Source: Gammaproteobacteria bacterium (GTDB lineage Bacteria; Pseudomonadota; Gammaproteobacteria; Pseudomonadales; Cellvibrionaceae). From it: a DNA stretch of 64,000 bases. Position 1 is the first letter of the stretch; the number at the start of each line of letters is the position of its first letter. A program made the position numbers and the translations under genes. Below the pieces are notes generated by a model. That model was not told the DNA's origin. It saw only the letters and a list, made by a program, of their open reading frames with translations, and searched no databases. Positions 33,897 to 41,579 of this stretch are shown piece by piece. Where the stretch lies: positions 1,703,716 through 1,767,715 of the forward strand of contig SEBU01000001.1 of assembly GCA_004173475.1 (NCBI GenBank). Direction: 5' to 3'.

Positions 33897-35147
33897 TTAG
33901 TTCGCACGCATGGCTTCTATCGGCATAATTCGCGCAGCGCGCAATGCTGGCACTAGACCCGCAACTACGCCGGCAATGATTAGTAACAGAAGCGCGCTGA
34001 TAGCAATGGTTAAATCAACCTCGGGATTTTGGAAATAGGGCAACTCGAGATTCAGACGAACTAAGATAGCGGAAATAATTTCTAAAATACCAACGCCAAT
34101 GACCAGACCTGCGTAACCTGCCACGCTCGTCACTAACACTGATTCGCACAACAAACCCAACACGATTGATCTCGGATTTGCACCCAGGGCTTTACGAATA
34201 CCTATTTCACGTGTGCGTTCCTTGACGGTTATAATCATTATGTTGCTTACGCCCACCACACCTGCGAACAGAGTTCCTATGCCCACTATCCAAATGAAGG
34301 CAGTTACACCATTGAAAACAGATTTTAAATCTGCGGTATCGCGAGCTACGTTACTAATCTCCATAGCGCGCGTATCTTCAGGTGCTATGTGATGACGTTG
34401 CTTTAATAGCGCAACAATTTTGTCCTCCAATTCGAATGCATCTGCATTGGTTTTAGGCCGCACCACAATTAGCGATACTGTTTCACCACCGCCAAAGGTT
34501 TTTTTGAACGTGCTAACAGGAATATAAATGCGTTCCGACATCACGCCTCTGTTGCCCTTATCGTAAAACAAACCGACGATCCGAAATGCAATTCCATTAA
34601 TTTGTATTTGCTTACCTATTGCAGTATCGGAAGAAGCAAATAGTTTTTCACTGACACGCATTCCCACTACCACGACTTTACGATTATCGTCAGTATCCAA
34701 CGGATCTAAACGGCGGCCATCGTTAAATTTTATTTTTTCCTTGATGTTGAAATATTCGTCGCCTACACCTAGCACATTAAAAGTGCCGCTTTTTAAACCG
34801 TAAGAAACTAGCGTGTCGGGATTGACAAAGTTACCGAGTGAATTTTCGCTAGACATATAACGCACATCAGGAAATTGCTGCCGGATAGCCGCCATATCAC
34901 TTTGAGTAAATTGGATTTCGCGCCCAACACCAAAACCTTGGTAAGGAACGGAGGTGATGTTAGGAAAAATCCAAATACAATCATTCATGTCATTGAACCG
35001 GCCCTCGGACATTCCTTTTTGCATACCTCTTCCAGCGCCCAACAGTAAAACGAGCATTAAAATTCCCCAAAAAACTCCAAATGCCGTTAGGACTGTACGA
35101 AGTTTATTCTGGCGAAGGGTGAAGAGAATCTCCTGAAAGCCATCCAT
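33897..35147 (-). CDS. MacB-like ABC transporter permease, copy B2
   Basis: 416 residues from the ATG at 35147, chosen because it aligns with the start of B1 (MDGFQEILFTLRQNKLRT); a GTG eight codons earlier is possible. The MacB core and FtsX domain are complete, with VKERTREIGIRKALGANPRS and the final ALRAARIMPIEAMRAN. It is the first gene of the locus in the direction of transcription, so the promoter should lie in 35148-35378. Confidence 0.9.
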   Translation of the reverse strand: MDGFQEILFTLRQNKLRTVLTAFGVFWGILMLVLLLGAGRGMQKGMSEGRFNDMNDCIWIFPNITSVPYQGFGVGREIQFTQSDMAAIRQQFPDVRYMSSENSLGNFVNPDTLVSYGLKSGTFNVLGVGDEYFNIKEKIKFNDGRRLDPLDTDDNRKVVVVGMRVSEKLFASSDTAIGKQIQINGIAFRIVGLFYDKGNRGVMSERIYIPVSTFKKTFGGGETVSLIVVRPKTNADAFELEDKIVALLKQRHHIAPEDTRAMEISNVARDTADLKSVFNGVTAFIWIVGIGTLFAGVVGVSNIMIITVKERTREIGIRKALGANPRSIVLGLLCESVLVTSVAGYAGLVIGVGILEIISAILVRLNLELPYFQNPEVDLTIAISALLLLIIAGVVAGLVPALRAARIMPIEAMRAN

Positions 35148-35378
35148 TATCGTTTCCCGACGAGTGAACACTAATAAAGCAGAAAATTAGAAAAAGCTGA
35201 CGTGCGCTTTTTAATAAGCAAGATTGAGAATAACCAAGCTTTGACGATAAAGGTAGCAAATTGGATTCACCAGTAACTAATTATTTATACAGTTAACGAA
35301 CCAATAGATAGCGAACCGATAAGCTGGTTCAAAAAAATGCTTATGGGCTCAAAGCAACTGACTTGGTTTAACAGCCAA

Positions 35379-35783
35379 TTAACGCCAAATCAAAACCCAT
35401 AAATACTGTATAAAAATTAGCGCGCCGGATAAAGCATGACCAAAAAAATACATCGCTCCTGCACCCATCATTGCCGCAGAGCCATCGCGGTAAGATTCGG
35501 TTTTAAGCACATATTGGCGAAAATAAAATGCAGCTAGATACAAAGGAAGGCTCAATAGCAACGTTTGCACCCAAACGCCCCAAAAAGAATCCGCCCAGAA
35601 CGCTAAGAAGGGATTGAGAAATAAAATCGCCATCACCGCCGAATCCCAACCAGCACTTTCATTTGCGTCGGATGAAAATAGTTTCATCCATATGGATTTA
35701 AGGGTCGATATTAATAGCGCAGCAAGATGGAAGATAACAGGGGAAAAATAAATGTCATCTAAAATTAATTGGAGATAACGCAT
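35379..35783 (-). CDS. Small integral membrane protein of unknown function
   Basis: 134 residues with three or four hydrophobic segments: about 14-32, 48-66, 68-90 (VQTLLLSLPLYLAAFYF) and 105-130. No family was recognised. It is the last gene of a minus-strand group with the lipase-like gene and lies 40 nt after the exported protein. By position it could be an immunity or accessory membrane protein, which is inference. Confidence 0.55.
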   Translation of the reverse strand: MRYLQLILDDIYFSPVIFHLAALLISTLKSIWMKLFSSDANESAGWDSAVMAILFLNPFLAFWADSFWGVWVQTLLLSLPLYLAAFYFRQYVLKTESYRDGSAAMMGAGAMYFFGHALSGALIFIQYLWVLIWR

Positions 35784-35823
35784 TTATCTTCCCTGCTATG
35801 GTGAGCTCGATAATTTAATAAGC

Positions 35824-36810
35824 TTATAATGGATCGTGTTTCAATGTTTTTCGTAATTCAGCTTCATCTTTTACTTGCGATTCTCTCAATTCCTTTTCTT
35901 GTTCAAGCAACGCTTTTTCGGGATCATTACCATAAAATAATTTTAATACCGATTGCCGGTGTTGTTCCAAAATTTCCTGATTGGTATTTTCCAACCATTT
36001 TTTACCAACAACATCCCTAAGAGGATTTTCATTTATATATTGAATATTGAAACTCTTATAAACAACCGAGAATTTTTCATCTGCAACAGCACTTAATTCT
36101 CGCGGTAACACATTATTATTTGCGCTGTAAGTAAAGTTCACATAAAGATAAGTGTTCATGTCCAATGGAGTCGCAAATACAACTATTGTGGCTCCATCCG
36201 GTCCGGCAATAAAATGTTTAACCCATTTTTGAGAATTGAACACCGCATCTTGATGAAGACTGAAAATTTTTCTACCACTGACAGTCACAAAACCGGAATT
36301 GTAGGCCGTTTGGTTGCCCGCATCAGGTTGCATGGTTTTATTCAACGCATCATATCGTTGGTGGTACACGTCATCCAACATTAATATAAAATCCATACGA
36401 TCTGTAACATCGTATGGATTGCTGTGAAATAGCTTTGCTTTATTCTCAGCCACGCGTTGGACAGAAATATCCATCATTACGGTACCAAGTTTTTTTCCAA
36501 ACCAACCTGGTTCTTTTATATCCCACCACCGGCGAATTAGATTTCCATATTTCGGATCATCAAATTTCTTTAGACCCGTAATGTTCAAACTTTCTACCAT
36601 ATCGGCAGCAGGCATATCTTTACTGAAATCTTCCGGCAACGAGAAATGAAAAATATTTCCAGATAAATTTATTTGACGTGGAAAAACATGATCTTTTTTA
36701 GCTGCTTGTGCAGAACCCGAAAATAAAGAAGCAATTGCAGATAACATAAAGATTACCCAACTGTAATGAATAGATTTTAATAAGCTTTTAAATGTAATGA
36801 AGTTTTTCAT
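35824..36810 (-). CDS. Exported protein of unknown function next to a lipase-like gene
   Basis: 328 residues from the ATG at 36810, 10 nt after the stop of the lipase-like gene; an open frame extends 21 codons upstream into that gene without need. It has a long signal peptide (about 1-36, SWVIFMLSAIASLFSGSAQA). The mature part has FPRQINLSGNIFHFSLPEDF, RRWWDIKEPGWFGKKLGT and a charged helical end (EKALLEQEKELRESQVKDEAEL). No domain was recognised. A periplasmic protein directly following a lipase-type toxin candidate is the arrangement seen for type VI lipase immunity proteins; this role is inferred from context only. Confidence 0.6.
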   Translation of the reverse strand: MKNFITFKSLLKSIHYSWVIFMLSAIASLFSGSAQAAKKDHVFPRQINLSGNIFHFSLPEDFSKDMPAADMVESLNITGLKKFDDPKYGNLIRRWWDIKEPGWFGKKLGTVMMDISVQRVAENKAKLFHSNPYDVTDRMDFILMLDDVYHQRYDALNKTMQPDAGNQTAYNSGFVTVSGRKIFSLHQDAVFNSQKWVKHFIAGPDGATIVVFATPLDMNTYLYVNFTYSANNNVLPRELSAVADEKFSVVYKSFNIQYINENPLRDVVGKKWLENTNQEILEQHRQSVLKLFYGNDPEKALLEQEKELRESQVKDEAELRKTLKHDPL

Positions 36811-36820
36811 GATTGCGATC

Positions 36821-38041
36821 TTAGGGTAGGTAGTTAGGAAGCGCTTTAACTTTTTCAGTTTTACTACCATCAATTTTATTAAATGCTTTTTGAACTACGC
36901 TTCTTCCTCTACCAGGGCCATTATCCATATTGTCACGCCATTGCTCTGGTGTCTGAGCTAAAGTGTGGGGACTTTGGCTTATGGAGCCGCTAAATACATG
37001 GCGAGCATACACCAATGAACCAATTATTTTTCGAGGGTTTAATGTGTTCATTCCAATAATGTTGCGTACAAAATCATATTCGGTGGCTTGACCTGGAACT
37101 ACAGTAATACCTGCACGATTCATTAATAATTTGGAACGAACGTTATTATTCGCGTTACCGTGAAAGGCGATGCTGTGCTTGTCTAACAACTTGCCTTTTT
37201 CTGAGTTACGAACGCCGTTCAATTGAAGTTTATGAAGCGACCAACTACTGGAATCATTTAGTAAATAGCGCACGCCTTCTGCGAAAATAGCACCCCCCTG
37301 ACTATGGGCAACCCATTTTGTGTGGTTGCTGTCAGCCTGAGTATCCGCCAGTAACTTCGCGAATTTTTTGGTTACAGGCGTAGTGACGCCTATCTTGTCA
37401 CGAAAGGACTCCCAAGTATCACCAAAACCACCAACACTGGGGTTGTGGAATAATGTGTATTCGTTAAGAGATTTATATTGAAATTCGAGATGCTGACCCA
37501 TAAGCCAGGTAGCTTTGGTCAAATTATTGGATTGTCCATTAACCGCTGCATAAGCTGTGGTTACCCTGTCGACCTTGCTCGCAACTTGCCATATACCTTG
37601 ATCAGTACGCCTGACCAGATAGATACCCATCTGTTCTGCTTTATCGCGTGCCAGCTGTAATTTATCTCGCGGCTCAATGTTGTAGACAATTACCTCTCCG
37701 TTTCCGACACGATAATCGACTCGATAACTTTTATTTTCCATTTTAAAAGTACTGTTACTTCCTTTTAATGCTTTTGCATCCGCATTGCGAGGTCCAGAGC
37801 GTAGCCCTCGTAACAAGTTGTCCAATTGTTGATATTCGTTGGCCTGAAGCTCCCGCTCCCGTATAAATTCAGCGTAGCCAGTAAGCTTCACCTGATAACC
37901 CGCACTTGATGGACCTGAATCAACAAGACTGGTGAATTTGGTCATCAAACCACTATTTAATTCAGCTGCCTGTTTTGGCTGCGTTTGCACCGCCCCATGT
38001 TTAATCAATAACTCAGTATAAATATCAATACTCGTATCCAT
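36821..38041 (-). CDS. Alpha/beta-hydrolase (lipase-like) protein, candidate antibacterial effector
   Basis: 406 residues, no signal peptide or membrane segment. The C-terminal half holds a serine-hydrolase elbow, WVAHSQGGAIF with Ser247, preceded by FHNPSVGGFGDTWESFRDK (199-217) and followed by a strand-rich part; H348 or H359 may complete the triad. The N-terminal 160 residues are of unknown fold. The pattern resembles lipase domains in type VI secretion and contact-dependent toxins, which lack signal peptides and are paired with exported immunity proteins, as here. No secretion genes (Hcp, VgrG, PAAR) are in the window, so the effector role is an inference. A housekeeping cytoplasmic hydrolase is the alternative. 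Confidence 0.65.
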   Translation of the reverse strand: MDTSIDIYTELLIKHGAVQTQPKQAAELNSGLMTKFTSLVDSGPSSAGYQVKLTGYAEFIRERELQANEYQQLDNLLRGLRSGPRNADAKALKGSNSTFKMENKSYRVDYRVGNGEVIVYNIEPRDKLQLARDKAEQMGIYLVRRTDQGIWQVASKVDRVTTAYAAVNGQSNNLTKATWLMGQHLEFQYKSLNEYTLFHNPSVGGFGDTWESFRDKIGVTTPVTKKFAKLLADTQADSNHTKWVAHSQGGAIFAEGVRYLLNDSSSWSLHKLQLNGVRNSEKGKLLDKHSIAFHGNANNNVRSKLLMNRAGITVVPGQATEYDFVRNIIGMNTLNPRKIIGSLVYARHVFSGSISQSPHTLAQTPEQWRDNMDNGPGRGRSVVQKAFNKIDGSKTEKVKALPNYLP

Positions 38042-38272
38042 AATTTCTTCCTTTAGATTATATATTTCAGGCTTGCTGGATGCCGCCAGCTTTTTAACTA
38101 CAAGGCATTTAATAGGGCGTATATGAGATCTAATTTTCGCTTTTTATTCCTTCGATTATTTCACAGCGTCTTCAAAAAATGTATCGAAACTTGACCTCAA
38201 CGAATTGATAAATAAGCGGTGCTTTTAGTCAAGTTAAATGAGCTTCACTAAAGCCGAAAATTTCATAATACA

Positions 38273-38785
38273 TCAGGCGCTTTTCAGTTCGGATTTTTCG
38301 ATAGCTCCCCATTTAAAGGATGTTGTCAAGACACCATTGGGTAACTCTACGCGTGCTAAGTTGTCGGTTAATTCGCTTGTTAAGTTGATAGCTCTCCCGC
38401 CCAACTCGTCGTAGAGTCCTTTATCCATTTTTCCGTAATGCCAAATAGTAAACTCGTGATCAAAAAAAGCTACGTCGATACTTTGGAAGGCCACTAACTG
38501 AGCCATGGCAGGTATTCTTGTAATTACAACCTTGCCGGGCAGGTGAAATTCGCCTTTATCATTTGCGTAGAAAATTTCTGTCTCACCCGTTTTATCTTTC
38601 CAAACGACTTTACGTGTTATTTTTGCATTCGTCGCCGGTTTACCTTTGTAAGTTAGTAAACCTTGAAGTGGAGAGAACAGCACTACTTCTTGTAGATTAC
38701 CCACGAACAATGCTTTGAATAATATAATTATCGGGATCATTGATACTATTAAAATAAATATGAATATCCAAAATAGGTAAAGCAT
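38273..38785 (-). CDS. DUF6795-like membrane-anchored protein
   Basis: 170 residues: an N-terminal membrane segment (about 4-28, IFIFILIVSMIPIIILFKALF) and a beta-rich domain with VVLFSPLQGLLTYKGKPATNAKITRKVVWKDKTGE and NDKGEFHLPG. This looks like a carboxypeptidase-regulatory or transthyretin-type fold of the DUF6795 kind, which I recall as a neighbour of secreted toxins; the family call is moderate. It is upstream of the lipase-like gene in the same direction, separated by 231 nt. Confidence 0.55.
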   Translation of the reverse strand: MLYLFWIFIFILIVSMIPIIILFKALFVGNLQEVVLFSPLQGLLTYKGKPATNAKITRKVVWKDKTGETEIFYANDKGEFHLPGKVVITRIPAMAQLVAFQSIDVAFFDHEFTIWHYGKMDKGLYDELGGRAINLTSELTDNLARVELPNGVLTTSFKWGAIEKSELKSA

Positions 38786-38856
38786 TTTTCATCCTTTTTC
38801 TTTATTTTTTCTATAAAAATTGCATCAAGTACGGTGGCGAAAACCCCTACCGCAAT

Positions 38857-38889
38857 AAAAAACACCAAGGTAAATTTCCTTGGTGTTTT
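38857..38889 (-). terminator. Terminator after leuA
   Basis: A 12-bp stem (38859-38870 with 38878-38889) with a 7-nt loop and T residues on the minus strand, 26 nt after the leuA stop codon. Confidence 0.9.
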
Positions 38890-38914
38890 AAATAGATCAT
38901 AGCTGTTCGAAAAA

Positions 38915-40588
38915 TTAGTCGCCTGTTTTAGATTGGCGATTTACCCCATTTATTAGCGCTTTAATTGCGGCAGCAATAATGTTGCTATCTTTCCCAACAC
39001 CAAAGACGGATTTGCTAGTGCCTACTTTCATTTCTACATAACACACTGCTGCAACATCTGAGCCTTCACCAACGGAATGTTCGGAGTAGTCCACTACGCT
39101 TATTTGCACATCAGCGTATTGGCTGAGTGCGTGTGCAGCTGCATCAATCGGGCCGTTGCCGGTACCGCTGATTTCGACGGTTTTATTTTCGTGTTGTGCG
39201 TAAATAATAATGTCGACTTGATGTTGACTATCATCATAGTTTTTTAATTTTGAGCTTTGATAAGTGAAAGGTGAATTCACTTCGAAATATTCTTGCTCAA
39301 ATATTTTTACAATATCTGCACTCTTAACTTCTTTACCGGTAGTGTCGCTAACTTTTTGTACTACGCCGCTGAATTCAATTTGCAATTTACGTGGCAAATG
39401 CAAACCAGCTTGTTGCTGCAATAAAAAGCTTACTCCGCCTTTTCCTGACTGCGCATTTACACGCACTACGGCATCGTAACTACGGTTTAAGTCAGCAGGG
39501 TCAATTGGCAAATAAGGTACTTCCCACAGGGTATTTTTTTGCTGTACCGCAAAACCTTTTTTAATCGCGTCTTGATGCGAACCGGAAAACGCCGTGTATA
39601 CCAACTCACCTGCATATGGGTGACGTGGATGTACCGGCAATTGTGTACATTCTTCGTGTAATTTTCTTACTTTATCGATATCGGAAAAATCCAAACCAGG
39701 ATGAACGCCTTGCGAATATAAATTCAATGCAAGTGTTACCAAATCCACATTGCCGGTGCGTTCGCCGTTGCCAAACAAACAACCTTCTACGCGATCCGCA
39801 CCTGCCATTACCGCCAACTCCGCAGCAGCTACCGCTGTACCGCGATCATTATGCGGATGCACGCTAATAATAATTGAATCGCGATTATTAATATTGCGAT
39901 GCATCCACTCAATTTGATCTGCATAAGTATTTGGTGTATTCATTTCTACGGTTGCAGGCAGATTCAAAATCATTTTTTTCTGTGGCGTTGGTTGCCAAAT
40001 TTCCGCCACCGCGTCGCTCACTTCTTTGACAAAATCGATTTCGGTGCTGGAAAAAACTTCTGGCGAATATTGGTAAGTCCAATCCACCTCCGGTGCAGTT
40101 TCAGTTAATTGTTTGCACCATTTGGTCCCTTGCACAGCAATATTTTTTACGCCATCTTTATCGGTGTTATACACAATTTTTCTGAACGCGGGCGCCAATG
40201 GATTATACATATGCAAAATCGCACGTTTGGCACCACGCAAACTTTGTACGGTTTTTTCAATTAAATCGAAACGCGCTTGCACCAACACTTCGATGGTCAC
40301 GTCATCGGGAATATGATTCTCTTCGATCAACAAGCGCGTAAAACTAAAATCAATTTCGCTCGCAGACGGAAAACCAATTTCAATTTCTTTAAAACCAATC
40401 GCCACCAATTCTTTAAACATGCGCAACTTGGTTGCAACCGACATGGGGTCGATGAGTGCCTGATTGCCATCACGTAAATCTGTGCTCATCCAAATGGGTG
40501 GCTTCACAATAAAATTATTGGGCCATTGGCGGTCGGGCAAACTAACGCCGACAAAGCGTTGATACTTGGTGGATGGATTGGCAATCAT
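38915..40588 (-). CDS. leuA: 2-isopropylmalate synthase
   Basis: 557 residues, the length of the LeuA class found in Pseudomonas and actinobacteria. It condenses acetyl-CoA with 2-oxoisovalerate, the first committed step of leucine synthesis. The TIM-barrel has [16 protein letters not shown] (catalytic Arg and metal Asp), the [16 protein letters not shown] metal motif and [12 protein letters not shown]; the C-terminal third is the leucine-binding regulatory domain ([15 protein letters not shown]). It is divergent from the Lrp/AsnC regulator gene, which may control it. A short ORF lies in its leader. Confidence 0.96.
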   Translation of the reverse strand: MIANPSTKYQRFVGVSLPDRQWPNNFIVKPPIWMSTDLRDGNQALIDPMSVATKLRMFKELVAIGFKEIEIGFPSASEIDFSFTRLLIEENHIPDDVTIEVLVQARFDLIEKTVQSLRGAKRAILHMYNPLAPAFRKIVYNTDKDGVKNIAVQGTKWCKQLTETAPEVDWTYQYSPEVFSSTEIDFVKEVSDAVAEIWQPTPQKKMILNLPATVEMNTPNTYADQIEWMHRNINNRDSIIISVHPHNDRGTAVAAAELAVMAGADRVEGCLFGNGERTGNVDLVTLALNLYSQGVHPGLDFSDIDKVRKLHEECTQLPVHPRHPYAGELVYTAFSGSHQDAIKKGFAVQQKNTLWEVPYLPIDPADLNRSYDAVVRVNAQSGKGGVSFLLQQQAGLHLPRKLQIEFSGVVQKVSDTTGKEVKSADIVKIFEQEYFEVNSPFTYQSSKLKNYDDSQHQVDIIIYAQHENKTVEISGTGNGPIDAAAHALSQYADVQISVVDYSEHSVGEGSDVAAVCYVEMKVGTSKSVFGVGKDSNIIAAAIKALINGVNRQSKTGD

Positions 40589-40687
40589 AACTACACCTTT
40601 AAAATTGAATCTTGGTTATCTGGGAATTGCACCATCGTAAAAATCCAATCTGATGTTCTGGATTTCACTACGCGAGAATGACAACTT

Positions 40688-40825
40688 CTAGTTCATGTTA
40701 AGTAACACCGACGTGAGATTGCTGAAAAATCCAAACGGGTAGTTCGGATCAACGATGTGTGCATTTAAGCTGCTGCGCTTAAATTCCACCTCGCCCAGGC
40801 AATAAGCTTGTGGCTCAAACCTCAA
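40688..40825 (-). CDS. Possible short leader ORF upstream of leuA
   Basis: A 45-codon frame from a TTG at 40825, open back to 40861, ending 99 nt before leuA in the same direction. The product reads like real protein: FEPQAYCLGEVEFKRSSL, then AHIVDPNYPFGFFSNL and an end with four Leu/Val in TSVLLNMN. The start is uncertain: GAGG stands immediately before the TTG, too close for a good ribosome binding site. It could be a leader peptide affecting leuA or an unannotated small protein. I do not recognise a family. Confidence 0.35.
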   Translation of the reverse strand: MRFEPQAYCLGEVEFKRSSLNAHIVDPNYPFGFFSNLTSVLLNMN

Positions 40826-40998
40826 TCCTCGGGATCTACTTAGATTCCAAAGAGATATTCGTCAGGTTAAAACCAGTATACGTAGAGGTCCGCGGCAGAT
40901 GATTGCTAAGATTGTTGCCTTACCGATCTGCGCGCAATATTATTGCTAACTAATAGCTTATTACGCATATTTTAACGCACAATGAGGTTTTCGACGCT

Positions 40999-41463
40999 AT
41001 GGAGTTGGACAAATATGATCGTTTGATTCTTGAGCAGTTGCAAAAGAACGGCAGAATCACCAACCAGGAATTGGCCGATGCTATCAGTCTTTCCCCTTCG
41101 CCCTGTCTACGCCGGGTTCGACAATTGGAAGAAGCCGGGCTCATCGACGGTTACGTCGCACTTTTAAATGCTCGCAAATTAGGGTTAACGCTGATGGCGT
41201 TTATCCAAATCAGCATGGACAAACATACGCCGGAACGTTTCGATTCCTTCGAAAAAACCGTACGGTCTTATCCCGAAGTTCTGGAATGCCATTTAATCAC
41301 TGGACAGTCCGCCGATTATTTACTGAAGGTAATCGTGAAAGATATGGATGGCTACCAGCAATTTTTGCTACAGCAACTTACTCGTATAGAAGGTGTGAGC
41401 GGTGTGCATTCATCTTTCGTATTGAAATCGCCGATTGATGGAACGGCTTTGCCAGTGTTTTAA
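40999..41463 (+). CDS. Lrp/AsnC family transcriptional regulator
   Basis: 154 residues. The N-terminal helix-turn-helix (about 4-60: LDKYDRLILEQLQKNGRITN, LADAISLSPSPCLRRVRQLE) is followed by the RAM ligand-binding domain (about 65-150) with VRSYPEVLECHLITGQSADYLLKV. Such regulators bind amino acids and form octamers. It is transcribed divergently from leuA, so leucine or related metabolism is a plausible target, which is inference. It shares a terminator with the CBM2/PKD gene. Confidence 0.92.
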   Translation: MELDKYDRLILEQLQKNGRITNQELADAISLSPSPCLRRVRQLEEAGLIDGYVALLNARKLGLTLMAFIQISMDKHTPERFDSFEKTVRSYPEVLECHLITGQSADYLLKVIVKDMDGYQQFLLQQLTRIEGVSGVHSSFVLKSPIDGTALPVF

Positions 41464-41507
41464 AATCCAATCTTGTTGGCGCATGTTAATCATAATGATG
41501 TCAGCGT

Positions 41508-41544
41508 GATAAAAAATGACGTGCAAAACACGTCATTTTTTATC
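41508..41544. terminator. Bidirectional terminator between the Lrp gene and the PKD gene
   Basis: A perfect 16-bp stem (41508-41523 with 41529-41544), 5-nt loop, with six A and six T residues inside the arms. It serves both converging transcripts. Confidence 0.9.
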
Positions 41545-41579
41545 TTCCTTGCGTAATTCATTTCACGACTTCAAACAAA

